Counted from the first letter of the stretch, positions 53,116 to 61,618 are shown. The stretch is 64,000 nt of DNA from Phycisphaerae bacterium (GCA_022072445.1 JAJVHV010000011.1:1-64000), one strand, 5' to 3'. Notes: generated by a model not told the origin, from the letters alone. Made by a program: numbers and translations.

Positions 53116-53334
53116 ATGCCGCACGGGCGCGTCAAGTGGTTTGACTCCAAGAAGGGGTTCGGGTTCATCGTCGGCGAAGAGGGGCAGGATGTGTTCGTGC
53201 ACTACACGAACATCGACGGTGAGGGATTTCGTGCGCTGAAAGACGGGGAACTCGTCGAGTACGAGGCCCGCACCTCCGAGAAAGGGCTGCAGGCCTCGAA
53301 GGTCCGATTGGCGCGCGCCTCGCCGGCGCAGTAG
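53116..53334 (+). CDS. Cold-shock domain protein
   Basis: The predicted protein is 72 aa from ATG 53116, with GGGAGG about 7 bases upstream. It has the RNP1 motif KKGFGFIV and RNP2 motif VFVHYTNI of the CspA OB fold, which binds single-stranded RNA or DNA and often melts mRNA structure. It is of the common CspA length. The small extra C-terminal stretch (RLARASPAQ) is unremarkable. It follows the pnp terminator and has its own leader (53063-53115), in which no certain promoter was found. Confidence 0.95.
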   Translation: MPHGRVKWFDSKKGFGFIVGEEGQDVFVHYTNIDGEGFRALKDGELVEYEARTSEKGLQASKVRLARASPAQ

Positions 53335-53519
53335 GCCAGCGGCGACGCGGCGTCGGCGCGTCGCCGGGTGAACATTTCCGCTGATCGGGCGTATACAATG
53401 AGGCAGGGCGGTCGGTGCAGTTCTGCCGCCCCAGGTCTTGCTGCGCGCATCACCGCCTCGGCCACGTCCTGCGCCGTGCGGGATTCGTCGGTTCAGGATG
53501 GACCGGCTGGGAGTTTCGT

Positions 53520-55196
53520 GTGGCCACGCTTTTGGTTCTGCAAGGCCCGGACAAGGGCAAGACGTTCAAGACCACCGACGAGGTGGTGGTTCTCGGACGT
53601 GGCCGCGACCAGGTGCCGCTGACCGACCGCACCATCAGCCGGCAGCACGCCGAGCTGTCCAATTCCGATAACGGCTGGATCATCACGGATCAGCGCAGCG
53701 CGAACGGAACGTACGTCAACGGCGTGCGGATCACTAAGCCGTATCACCTGAAGCACGGCGACCAGATCCGCATGGGCAGCACGCTGCTGGTTTACACGGG
53801 CGACGAGTCGGTCGAGCAGCTTTCGGGGGCGAGCATTCCGCGCGACCTGGTGACGCTGGACGCGGGCAGCGACCACATCGACTCGGCGATTCACGCCAGC
53901 GTGCCGTCGAACGACGACAGCGTGGTGATGGCGGCGCCGGAGACTGCGGACGCGGTGAAGGCGTGGAATGTGCTTCGCGGGCTGACGGAAGTGATCGGGC
54001 ACTTTCTGCCGCCCGACCAGCTTCTGGCGCGCTGCATGGACATCATCCTCGAGGAAGTGGACGTCGAGCGCGGGGTGGTGTTTGTGAGCGACGAAGAGAG
54101 CCGGGAGCTGATTCCCGAGGTGGTGCGTTTCAAGAGCGCCAAGTCGCGGAAAGAGGGCAGCGCCGGGGCCATTTTCGCGTCGCGGACGATCATGAACCAC
54201 GTGGTCGAATCGCGCTCGGGCGTGCTGTGCTCCAACGTGGTGACCGACAAGCGCTTCGAGAGCGGCAAGAGCGTTCAGAACCTGGGCATGCGCTCGGTGA
54301 TCTGCGTGCCGATCATGGCGCGCGAGAGGGTGCTGGGCGTGATCCACCTGGACTGCCCGGTGACGCGGCACACGTATACCGAGCAGGAGCTGCGGCTGCT
54401 CACCGCGATCGGTTACCAGACCGGGCTGGCGATCGAGAACGCGCGACTGGTGCAGGCGCAGGTGCAGCGCGAGAGGCTGGCCGCCGCGGGCGAGACGGTC
54501 GCGTACCTGTCGCACTCGATCAAGAACATTCTGCAGGGCATGCGGGCGGGGGCGGACGTGGTGACGCGCGGCATCGAAAAGCGCGACTTCGCCATCACGA
54601 CGCAGGGCTGGCAGATCGTCGACCGCAACCTCGACAAATGCTTCCGGCTGATGCTGAACATGCTGGCGTTCAGCAAGGAGCGCGAGCCGCGCATGGAGAT
54701 GCTCCAGCTCAACACCATCGTCCACGACGCGGTCGGCCTGGTGCAGAAGCAGGCCGACGCCGCCGGCGTCATGCTGCTGGCCGACCTGGACGAGAATCTG
54801 CCCGCCATTCCGCTCGACTACGACGGCCTGCATCAGGTCATTCTCAATCTTGTCATCAACGCCATCGAGGCCGTGCCGCGCGCCGGCGGGCGGATCAACA
54901 TCCGCACCGAGTACGACGCCGCCCTGCGGCACGTGGCGCTGAGCGTGGCGGACAACGGGCCGGGCGTGCCCGCCGCGGAACGAGCGAAGATCTTCTCGGC
55001 GTTTCACTCCACCAAGGGGCATGGCGGCACGGGGCTGGGTCTGGCGGTCGCCCGCAAGATCGTCGGCGAGCTGAACGGCACGATCGAACTGATCTCACCG
55101 CCCGACGGCGGAGCCGAGTTCCGCGTGCGTCTGCCGGCGTACGATGTCCGCATGGCCAGCGCCGATGACACGCACGCCGCGGCGACACGCATCTGA
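53520..55196 (+). CDS. FHA-GAF sensor histidine kinase
   Basis: The predicted protein is 558 aa from GTG 53520, with GGGAG about 7 bases upstream. An FHA domain lies at residues about 22-92 (VLGRGRDQVPLTDRTISRQH, SANGTYVNG), which binds phosphothreonine. A GAF domain follows at about 165-310 (SVICVPIMARERVLGVIHLD). The kinase part has the phosphoacceptor His332 (YLSHSIKNILQGMRAGADVV), N box (VILNLVINAIEAVPRAGG), G1 (VADNGPGVP) and G2 (GTGLGLAVARKI). There is no transmembrane segment, so it is cytoplasmic, and no response regulator is adjacent. It could link Ser/Thr kinase signalling, through FHA, to a two-component output. Confidence 0.95.
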   Translation: MATLLVLQGPDKGKTFKTTDEVVVLGRGRDQVPLTDRTISRQHAELSNSDNGWIITDQRSANGTYVNGVRITKPYHLKHGDQIRMGSTLLVYTGDESVEQLSGASIPRDLVTLDAGSDHIDSAIHASVPSNDDSVVMAAPETADAVKAWNVLRGLTEVIGHFLPPDQLLARCMDIILEEVDVERGVVFVSDEESRELIPEVVRFKSAKSRKEGSAGAIFASRTIMNHVVESRSGVLCSNVVTDKRFESGKSVQNLGMRSVICVPIMARERVLGVIHLDCPVTRHTYTEQELRLLTAIGYQTGLAIENARLVQAQVQRERLAAAGETVAYLSHSIKNILQGMRAGADVVTRGIEKRDFAITTQGWQIVDRNLDKCFRLMLNMLAFSKEREPRMEMLQLNTIVHDAVGLVQKQADAAGVMLLADLDENLPAIPLDYDGLHQVILNLVINAIEAVPRAGGRINIRTEYDAALRHVALSVADNGPGVPAAERAKIFSAFHSTKGHGGTGLGLAVARKIVGELNGTIELISPPDGGAEFRVRLPAYDVRMASADDTHAAATRI

Positions 55197-55273
55197 GCCG
55201 ACACCGCACCACGCGCAAGCGGGTCGCCATGCGGGTACGAGGGGAGAGCATGCTCACGCCTGACGGCGAGAGG

Positions 55274-55385
55274 ATGCCACCCACGAGCGCATGCCACCGA
55301 CGAGAGCATGCCAGCGGGGCGAGAGCATGCCACCCACGAGCGCATGCCACCGACGAGAGCACGCCAGCGGGGCGAGAGCATGCCA
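55274..55385. repeat. Tandem 53-bp repeats built of GCATGCCA subunits
   Basis: Two units, 55274-55326 and 55327-55379, differ at one base and are followed by the start of a third (ATGCCA). Each is built of three shorter subunits around GCATGCCA and GAGCATGCC. Sequence from 55197 onward, before the first unit, also holds related pieces. The 53-bp unit is not a multiple of three and no gene covers it. Confidence 0.9.
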
Positions 55386-55407
55386 GGGGGGCATGCCAGC
55401 GCGGGCA

Positions 55408-55436
55408 CAATTCGTTATTCTTCACTCGCTATTCGC
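55408..55436. repeat. Half copy of the AT-rich interspersed element
   Basis: CAATTCGTTATTCTTCACTC plus GCTATTCG matches the right arm of the elements at 10677-10764 and 21948-22023. No left arm is seen before it; the 53-bp repeats abut instead. It lies just upstream of the Tat-exported isomerase gene. Confidence 0.7.
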
Positions 55437-55459
55437 TCTTACTCGCCACGGAGAAACCC

Positions 55460-56422
55460 ATGTTCGCTGACACCCGACTGACCCGCCGCGACGCACTTCG
55501 TCAGACCGCGCTCGCCGCCGCCACGCTGGCCGCCCCAGCTGCCGCGCTCGCCGCCCCCGCTGCCTCGCTGCTGCCCACGGCCGCGGCAGGTGCCTTCGCC
55601 GGCCCGCAGAGCGGCGGTGAGCGCAAAGCCGCGTTCGACATCTCGCTGGCGGCCTGGTCGGTCAACCGCATGTTTTACTCGGGCCGTTTGAAGCAGATCG
55701 ACATGCCCGAACTGGCCCGCAAGCAGTGCGACCTGGCCGGCCTCGAACTGGTCAACAGCTTCTTCCCCAGCCCGCAATACCGCTATTGCCAGGACCTCAG
55801 CAAACGCGCCACCGACCATGGCGTGCGCATTCTGCTCATCATGTGCGACGGCGAGGGCGACCTCTCCGCGGCCGACAAAGCCCAGCGCGCCCAGGCCGTC
55901 CGCAACCATCGCAAGTGGGTCGACGTCGCCGCCGCCCTCGGCTGCCACTCGATCCGCTGCAACAGCGGCGGCGAGGCGAAGAACGCCGATTCCATCAAGC
56001 GTTGCGCCGAGGCCTGCGCCGCGCTGGTCGAATACGCCCGCGCCGACAAGATCAACATCATCATCGAGAATCACGGCGGGCTGTCGGCCGACCCCGGCTC
56101 GATGCTCGAGGTCATCAAGCAGGTGAACGATCCGCTCTTCGGCACGCTGCCCGACTTCGGTAATTTTCCGAAAGAGGTCGACCGCTACGAAGCTGTCCGG
56201 GCGTGGATGCCGCACGCCAGGGCCGTCAGCGCCAAGTGCCACGAATTCGACGACAAGGGCGAGGAGACCGCGACCGACTACCACAAGATGATGCGGATCG
56301 TCGTCGAAGCCGGCTACCACGGTTTCGTCGGCATCGAATACGAAGGCAAGAGCGACGACGAAATCGCGGGCGTGCTGACCTGCAAGCGCCTGCTCGAGCG
56401 CTGCCGGCAGGAACTGGGATGA
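55460..56422 (+). CDS. Tat-exported sugar phosphate isomerase/epimerase
   Basis: The predicted protein is 320 aa from ATG 55460, with GGAGA about 7 bases upstream. The N-terminus has a twin-arginine signal (TRRDALRQTALAAATLAAPA), so it is probably folded before export. The rest is a TIM-barrel isomerase/epimerase of the xylose isomerase-like family: NIIIENHGGLSADPGSMLEV (Glu and His), GTLPDFGNFPKEVDRYEAV (Asp), VSAKCHEFDDKGEETATD and GIEYEGKSDDEI (Glu). Metal-binding positions appear intact. Tat-exported members of this family are frequent in Planctomycetota. It overlaps the following lipoprotein gene (ATGA). Confidence 0.92.
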   Translation: MFADTRLTRRDALRQTALAAATLAAPAAALAAPAASLLPTAAAGAFAGPQSGGERKAAFDISLAAWSVNRMFYSGRLKQIDMPELARKQCDLAGLELVNSFFPSPQYRYCQDLSKRATDHGVRILLIMCDGEGDLSAADKAQRAQAVRNHRKWVDVAAALGCHSIRCNSGGEAKNADSIKRCAEACAALVEYARADKINIIIENHGGLSADPGSMLEVIKQVNDPLFGTLPDFGNFPKEVDRYEAVRAWMPHARAVSAKCHEFDDKGEETATDYHKMMRIVVEAGYHGFVGIEYEGKSDDEIAGVLTCKRLLERCRQELG

Positions 56423-57510
56423 TGCCGACCGTGCGGACCGCGCCGACCATCGGCCTCCTGATCCTCGCGGGCTGCGCCGTCCCGCACGTCGGCCAGCGGG
56501 CCGCGAAACCGCCCAAGGCCATGCGCTGGGAGGTCGTCACGCCGGGCCCCGCGGTCAGTCTGCGCGGCGTCGGGGCGGTGAGCGCGCGCGTCGTCTGGGC
56601 GAGCGGCGCCGACGGCACGTTTCTGCGCTCCGACGACGCCGGCCGCACCTGGCGGATCGGCCGCGTCCCGGGTTGCGAAGCGCTTGATTTCCGCGACCTG
56701 CACGCCTTTGACGAAAACCGCGCCCTGCTGGTCAACGCCGGCGAGCCGGCGCGCATCGTCGAAACCTCCGACGGCGGCATCTCCTGGACGATTCGGCACC
56801 GCGACGAGCGTACCGGAATCTTCTTCGACTCGCTCGCCTTCTGGGACGACGAGCGCGGCCTGGCCATTGGCGACCCGCTCGACGGCCAATTCGTCGCAAT
56901 CGCCACTTCCGATGGCGGTCGGCACTGGTCCGCGGCCTCCGCCTTACCGACGCCCTTACCCGGCGAAGCCTGCTTCGCCGCCAGCGGAACCGCCCTCACC
57001 GTCGCTCCGCCCGAGTCGGTCTGGGTGGCCACCGGCGGCGGCGCGGCGGCGCGCGTCTTGCGCAGCAGCGACCAGGGTCGGAGCTGGAGCGTGAGCGATT
57101 CGCCGCTCGCCGCGGGTGGCGCCTCGCGCGGCATCTTCTCGATCGCCTTCCGCGACGCCGCCGTCGGCGTCATCGTCGGCGGCGACTATCGGTCGCCCGC
57201 ATGTGCCGACGCTGTTGCCGCCTGCACGCGTGACGGTGGCGCGTCCTGGAAGCTCTCCAGTCGGCCACCCGGCGGCTACCGTTCATGTGTTGCGTTTGTC
57301 CCGTCGCCACGGCCGACGTGGATCGCGGTCGGCCCGTCGGGCAGCGATGTTTCTCTCGACAACGGCCAGACCTGGACGGCGTTCAGCAGCACCGGCTTCC
57401 ACGCGCTCAGCGTCGCCCCCGACGGCGCGTGCTGGGCCGTTGGCAGCGACGGTTGTGTCGCCCGACTGCAATCGAATCGCGAAATCAGCCTCTATGCGAA
57501 CCGCACCTAG
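56419..57510 (+). CDS. BNR/Ycf48-like beta-propeller lipoprotein
   Basis: The predicted protein is 363 aa from ATG 56419. The lipobox TIGLLILAGCAVPHVG places Cys near residue 19. The rest is a seven-bladed BNR/photosystem-II-stability-factor (Ycf48)-type propeller with Asp-box repeats: FLRSDDAGRTWRIGR, VETSDGGISWTIRHR, IATSDGGRHWSAAS, LRSSDQGRSWSVSD and ACTRDGGASWKLSS. Such proteins are often called 'oxidoreductase' but usually have no catalytic motif; a binding role is more likely. It is coupled to the upstream Tat-exported isomerase gene, so the pair may act on or bind the same extracellular sugar. This is inferred. Confidence 0.9.
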   Translation: MMPTVRTAPTIGLLILAGCAVPHVGQRAAKPPKAMRWEVVTPGPAVSLRGVGAVSARVVWASGADGTFLRSDDAGRTWRIGRVPGCEALDFRDLHAFDENRALLVNAGEPARIVETSDGGISWTIRHRDERTGIFFDSLAFWDDERGLAIGDPLDGQFVAIATSDGGRHWSAASALPTPLPGEACFAASGTALTVAPPESVWVATGGGAAARVLRSSDQGRSWSVSDSPLAAGGASRGIFSIAFRDAAVGVIVGGDYRSPACADAVAACTRDGGASWKLSSRPPGGYRSCVAFVPSPRPTWIAVGPSGSDVSLDNGQTWTAFSSTGFHALSVAPDGACWAVGSDGCVARLQSNREISLYANRT

Positions 57511-57645
57511 TCCTCCTCCGTTGAGTCGCCTGCCGCCGAGTCGCGTTCTAACATTCTGTCGATACCGAAGTTGCGCGTTTTTTTTTCCTGGATTTTCCGC
57601 CCAGGCGCGAGAATACTTTATGGGTCGGCCCATCGGAGACCATCC

Positions 57646-58002
57646 ATGAAACGACTGTCAACCTCGGAGTGTATGCTGGCGATTTGGGTGTGCGTGCTGG
57701 GAGCTGCGGTACCGTTGCTCACTGCGGCAGTCAGACCCAACTACAAATGCAGTCCGACCTTCATTTCCCACTGCGTTGAGCCTTACAACTGCACGGTGTG
57801 GGGAGGATACACTTGTACCGACGGTTCGACCTCGGGCTCGAAAAAGGGACAAGGCGTGCCATTCCGCGTGTGCGTCACGTCACCAGGCGACAATTGCTCA
57901 GAAGAGTCGGTTCGTTGCTTCAAAGACGTGTACTACAAGAACACAATCTGCACCGGCGACATTTGCGCGATTTACTATTACTACACCGATGGTTGCGAGT
58001 AG
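57646..58002 (+). CDS. Exported cysteine-rich peptide of unknown function
   Basis: The predicted protein is 118 aa from ATG 57646, with GGAG about 7 bases upstream. Residues about 10-28 form a signal peptide (MLAIWVCVLGAAVPLLTAAV). The mature part of about 90 residues has ten Cys (in NYKCS, SHCVE, YNCTV, YTCTD, FRVCV, DNCSE, VRCFK, TICTG, DICAI and DGCE), enough for five disulfides. Tyr is also frequent near the end (CAIYYYYTDGCE). No family is recognised. It is followed, 9 bases later, by an anchored protein and then a MauE-like redox membrane protein, which fits a need for disulfide formation. Confidence 0.8.
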   Translation: MKRLSTSECMLAIWVCVLGAAVPLLTAAVRPNYKCSPTFISHCVEPYNCTVWGGYTCTDGSTSGSKKGQGVPFRVCVTSPGDNCSEESVRCFKDVYYKNTICTGDICAIYYYYTDGCE

Positions 58003-58011
58003 GAGAGCATC

Positions 58012-59040
58012 ATGACGATTCGCTGCGTCGCCAAATCGTGGAAATCGTGCGAAGTGCTGGCGATCATTTCAATCTCGTTGCCGAGTTACGCGATGCAGTC
58101 GGCTGAGTTCGTGCCCGGACGACTCTCAGACAGCGAGACGAACGAGGTCGTTCAGCGCGTGGCTCAGCAACAGAGCGTCGTCGACAACCTGATGGCCGAG
58201 TTCCGGCTGGAGTTTGAACTGAAGACCGGCGAGCAGTTCTCCGCCACCTACGATTGGGCGCGGTCCGTTCCTTCAGAGCGGCTGGAAACCAGGTTCACGG
58301 ACGTGCCCGAATGGGCAAAGTACCACGGGTTTGACGACGAGCTATTCGTCGCGACGTCCGACCGGACGGTCGAGCTGCTTGTCCGGAGCAATCAAGTCAT
58401 CATCATGGCACAGCCGCATCCGCTTGCCACGGTCTTCACGCCGCTCGATTTCCTGAGACCCGGAACACGCCGCAGTTTCGATGAGCTGGCTAGAGACGGT
58501 GCCAAGTTCGACGCGAGCCGTTTGGGTCCGCAGCTGATCGAGTTGTGTTTTGCGATGCCGGAGGCCCCGGACCGATCGACCTCCGTGCTCTTGGAAGTCC
58601 GTGAAGGACATTACTTGGTGACTGCCTGGAAGTGCGACGCGTGCAAGTCAGCCGCGGAGATCGAGTACGAGAGACAGGACGACGGGCAGTGGTTTCCGAG
58701 TTTCGCGACGTTCAACTCCGACGAGGCACCCGTCGTGCGGCAGGCCACCATGAAAACCACCAAGCTGGCGCTGTGGCCGCCCGCCGAGAGTGCATTTGCG
58801 TTCGAATTCAGACGGGGCATGACCGTTACTGATACGCGGGACGCCGATAATGACGGGAATTCTCCCGGGTTCATGGTTGACGAAAACGGTAATCTGGTGC
58901 CCGCGCACGTGGTTTATCCGGTAGGCGCGGGCGGTCCGGTCAATACAGCCAGCGCGCTCCGCGCGGGAGCAGCTTCCGCAGGTCTAATCCTCGCCGTGCT
59001 GGCCGGGAGACACCTCCATCGTCGAAAGCAGCTCGCGTGA
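58012..59040 (+). CDS. Exported, C-terminally anchored protein of unknown function
   Basis: The predicted protein is 342 aa from ATG 58012, preceded by GGAGAG about 7 bases upstream. A signal peptide (VLAIISISLPSYAMQ) is likely. The body has a layout of alternating strands (VDNLMAEFRLEFELKTGEQF, DRTVELLVRSNQVIIMAQPH, RSTSVLLEVREGHYLVTAWK) which recalls LolA-type hydrophobic-ligand folds. It contains an isolated CDAC motif. The C-terminal end has one transmembrane helix (AASAGLILAVLAGRHLHRRK) with a basic tail inside. No family is assigned. It overlaps the MauE-like gene (GTGA), so the two are coupled. Confidence 0.82.
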   Translation: MTIRCVAKSWKSCEVLAIISISLPSYAMQSAEFVPGRLSDSETNEVVQRVAQQQSVVDNLMAEFRLEFELKTGEQFSATYDWARSVPSERLETRFTDVPEWAKYHGFDDELFVATSDRTVELLVRSNQVIIMAQPHPLATVFTPLDFLRPGTRRSFDELARDGAKFDASRLGPQLIELCFAMPEAPDRSTSVLLEVREGHYLVTAWKCDACKSAAEIEYERQDDGQWFPSFATFNSDEAPVVRQATMKTTKLALWPPAESAFAFEFRRGMTVTDTRDADNDGNSPGFMVDENGNLVPAHVVYPVGAGGPVNTASALRAGAASAGLILAVLAGRHLHRRKQLA

Positions 59041-59513
59041 CTCGTCTCAGCGGAGCTTCTTGGCGGAGGGCGGCCGACGTCGCGGTCGCCTTCTTCTTCG
59101 TGTTCGCCGGCGTAACGAAATTGATGACCACCTCTGACGACGGCGTCCAGCACTTGCTCGTTCTGGCTGGAGTCACTGACTCGAGAGCGCTCATTGCCGC
59201 GGCATCCATGCTGCCGTACTTTGAAGTTGTGCTGGGGCTATGGGTCGTCCTCGAATGGCGGCCAACCGCAGCCGTCGTCGCCATGGCCGTGACTCTGGTT
59301 GGGTTTACAACGGTCATCACACTGATCGGCCTCCGGCTCGGGTGGGGCGTCAAATGCGGATGCACCGCCGGCGTCACAAACGGCTCTATCGGGACGGCGA
59401 TCTTCCGCAACGTTGCGCTGTTGGCACTCGTGCTCGCGCCACGCGCGATCAGCCGCACTCGCCGCCATCCGGCCGTGTCCAAAGCGGCCCCATCCGCATC
59501 GGTCGCCAACTGA
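59037..59513 (+). CDS. MauE/DoxX-family integral membrane protein
   Basis: The predicted protein is 158 aa from GTG 59037. Four hydrophobic segments lie at about residues 14-30 (VAVAFFFVFAGVTKLMTT), 51-72 (LIAAASMLPYFEVVLGLWVV), 77-101 (AAVVAMAVTLVGFTTVITLI) and 122-138 (NVALLALVLAPRAI). The redox-type motif GVKCGCTAGVTNGSIGT follows helix 3, the same place as the CGC of the MauE-like protein at 41246. It is the last gene of the Cys-rich peptide cassette. In MauE-type systems a partner protein is matured by disulfide formation; here the partner is most simply the Cys-rich peptide. Confidence 0.88.
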   Translation: MTRLSGASWRRAADVAVAFFFVFAGVTKLMTTSDDGVQHLLVLAGVTDSRALIAAASMLPYFEVVLGLWVVLEWRPTAAVVAMAVTLVGFTTVITLIGLRLGWGVKCGCTAGVTNGSIGTAIFRNVALLALVLAPRAISRTRRHPAVSKAAPSASVAN

Positions 59514-59901
59514 ACCGTTCGCGCGAGTTTACCGTGGCGGTCTGGTTCGGGAGATCCACTACACGCCGCGACTGAGGGCGGGCGGGCCCCCGTCCTTGAT
59601 CTGACCAGATGGACCATTAGTCGAGCGGGCAGGTCGAGACGCTGGCCCAACCTCCCTAACCCTGAGCCGACTGCAAGCGGGTGGTTAGCGACGCGGGCGT
59701 GGGGGTGGGCAGGTGAGCCCGACGGGCGGTCTGCGGCGGGCATGGCGGGTCCCCTGCGGGCAGGCTGAGAGCTCTGGCTGGCTGGAAGCTCTTGCAGGCT
59801 GAAGGCTTGCGGAAGTCTTGTAGACTGCATCCCGATCATCCGGGTAACGTATAAGGTTTGATGTGCGGGCGCGGCGGCCCGCCGGTTATTGGACGTTAGC
59901 G
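59514..59901. other. Intergenic region upstream of the type II secretion operon
   Basis: No convincing gene is seen in these 388 bases. The first third holds GC-rich sequence with a short inverted repeat near 59576-59596. The rest has irregular direct repeats of GCTGGCTGG and GGCTGAAGGC type around 59766-59812. An AT-rich patch near 59845-59856 (ACGTATAAGG) could be a -10 region, but no -35 at proper spacing was found. Confidence 0.5.
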
Positions 59902-61110
59902 ATGCCGACTTTTGCCTACAAAGCGCGAAATCAGACCGGCGATGTCGTCGGCGGGACCCTCATCGCCGAGACCCCCGCCGCCGCCGCCCGCATACTGGAC
60001 GAACGCGCCCTCGTGCCCGTTCACGTGGACGAGGTCAAGGCCGCCGGCAGGTCGTTTCTGACCGGCGGCACGCGCCGCATCGGCATCTCGAAAATCGGCG
60101 TGATCTACGAGCAACTCGCCGACCTGCTGAAGTCGGGCGTGCCGATGCTGCGGGCGCTCGACGTGCTCGCCAAGCAGGCCTCGAATCCGTCCATCTCGCG
60201 CGTGCTCCGCGAGCTGCGCGACGACATTGCCGGCGGCGACGCGCTGGCCGACGCGATGGAGAAGCACCCGCACGCGTTTCCGAACCTGCACGTGACGACG
60301 GTCCGCGCCGGTGAGGCGGGCGGATTTCTTGAGGACGTCCTGGCGCGGCTGTCCGACTTCGTCGAGCGGCAGGACGAGCTGCGGAACAAGTTCATCGGCG
60401 CGATGATCTACCCCTGCATCCTGCTGCTGGGCGGTCTGGGCGCCGTCGTTTTCCTGATGATCTACGTCGTGCCAAACATCCGCCCGGTGCTCAGCGGTCA
60501 GCAACTGCCGCTGCCGACGATCATCGTCTTCGGCCTCAGTGACGCGTTCAGCCAGCACTATCTCATGCTCGCGGGCGTGATCGTACTGATCGTCGCCGGC
60601 GTCGTCGGGTTCTTTCAGAGCGGCGCGGGACGCGTGCTGTGGGCTAAGCTGCAACTGTCGGCGCCGCTCGTGGGTAAGATATACACCATGATTTCGTTGT
60701 GCCGCTTCTGCCGCATCCTCGGCACCATGCTGGCCAACGGAATCCCGATCCTCCAGGCCCTGCGGATCGCCAAGGATTCAACCGGGAACTCCGTCCTGGC
60801 GGAGTCCATCGATCGCGCCGCGGAGAGCGTCCGCTCCGGCGACTCGCTCGCCACGCCGCTTTCCGCCAGCCGCATCTTCCCTCCGGCCGTGCTGGACATG
60901 ATCGCCGTCGCCGAGGAGAGCAACACGCTCGACAAGGTGCTGGTGGACGTGGCCGACACGCAGGAGGCCCGCACGGCCCGGCAGATCGACCTGGCCATGC
61001 GGCTGCTGGAACCGGCGATGCTCGTGGTCATGGCCGGAATCGTGATGTTTATCGCGGTGGCGCTGCTGCTGCCGATCCTGAAAATGGCGACTTCCGGATT
61101 CAAGGGCTGA
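59902..61110 (+). CDS. gspF: Type II secretion system inner-membrane protein GspF
   Basis: GspF is the polytopic platform protein that links the GspE ATPase to the pseudopilus. The predicted protein is 402 aa from ATG 59902. It has two T2SSF domains with the GE-containing cytoplasmic helices: TVRAGEAGGFLEDVLARLSD and VAEESNTLDKVLVDVADTQE. Transmembrane helices occur near residues 170-190 (AMIYPCILLLGGLGAVVFLM), 217-240 and 375-395 (LVVMAGIVMFIAVALLLPIL). The N-terminal segment MPTFAYKARNQTGDVVGGTL is standard. It is first in a run gspF-G-H-I-J. GspF and pilus assembly PilC cannot always be told apart, but the downstream pseudopilins make GspF the better call. Confidence 0.95.
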   Translation: MPTFAYKARNQTGDVVGGTLIAETPAAAARILDERALVPVHVDEVKAAGRSFLTGGTRRIGISKIGVIYEQLADLLKSGVPMLRALDVLAKQASNPSISRVLRELRDDIAGGDALADAMEKHPHAFPNLHVTTVRAGEAGGFLEDVLARLSDFVERQDELRNKFIGAMIYPCILLLGGLGAVVFLMIYVVPNIRPVLSGQQLPLPTIIVFGLSDAFSQHYLMLAGVIVLIVAGVVGFFQSGAGRVLWAKLQLSAPLVGKIYTMISLCRFCRILGTMLANGIPILQALRIAKDSTGNSVLAESIDRAAESVRSGDSLATPLSASRIFPPAVLDMIAVAEESNTLDKVLVDVADTQEARTARQIDLAMRLLEPAMLVVMAGIVMFIAVALLLPILKMATSGFKG

Positions 61111-61159
61111 GCCGGCGTCGCCGCGAACGCTATGCGACAATTGCAAGGAGCTGACAACC

Positions 61160-61618
61160 ATGAAAACCATCACACGCAATCGCAAGTCCACCCGACGCCG
61201 CGCGTTCACCCTGCTGGAAGTGCTGATGGTGATCATCATCATCGGCGTTCTGGCGGCTCTGGTCGTGCCGAGTCTGGTGGGCACGGGCGAAGGAGCCAAG
61301 GCCGACATCACCAAGGCCATCATCGAATCGGGGCTGGCCACGCCGCTGGATACGTACAAGATCCACACCGGCCACTATCCGACCGATGAGGAGGGTGGGC
61401 TGAAGGCCCTCGTCGAGCGTCCCAGCGATGAGAACGTGGCCAAGAACTGGCGCGGCCCGTACGTCAAGGACGCCAGCAAAATCAAGGACGCCTGGGGCAA
61501 CGAGCTGATCTATCAGGCGCCCGGCGAGTATCACACGGATTCGTACGACCTCTCCAGCCCCGGACCGAACGGTACGCCCGGAGACGACGACGACATCACC
61601 AACTGGCAGAAGGTGTAA
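61160..61618 (+). CDS. gspG: Major pseudopilin GspG
   Basis: GspG is the main subunit of the periplasmic pseudopilus that pushes substrates out. The predicted protein is 152 aa from ATG 61160, with a leader of 15 residues. The cleavage site is RRRA-FTLLEVLMVIII, with Ala in place of the usual Gly at -1 and Glu at +5. The C-terminal part has the GspG signature: YPTDEEGGLKALVERP, WRGPYVKDASKIKDAWGNEL and YDLSSPGPNGTPGDDDDI, with the calcium-site loop near residues 130-150. It follows gspF by 49 bases. Confidence 0.95.
   Translation: MKTITRNRKSTRRRAFTLLEVLMVIIIIGVLAALVVPSLVGTGEGAKADITKAIIESGLATPLDTYKIHTGHYPTDEEGGLKALVERPSDENVAKNWRGPYVKDASKIKDAWGNELIYQAPGEYHTDSYDLSSPGPNGTPGDDDDITNWQKV

Noticed and set aside
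41246-59513. Methylamine dehydrogenase clusters around the two MauE-like genes
   Set aside because: No large subunit, MauA-type small subunit, MauD or MauG is present; only the membrane protein family is shared.
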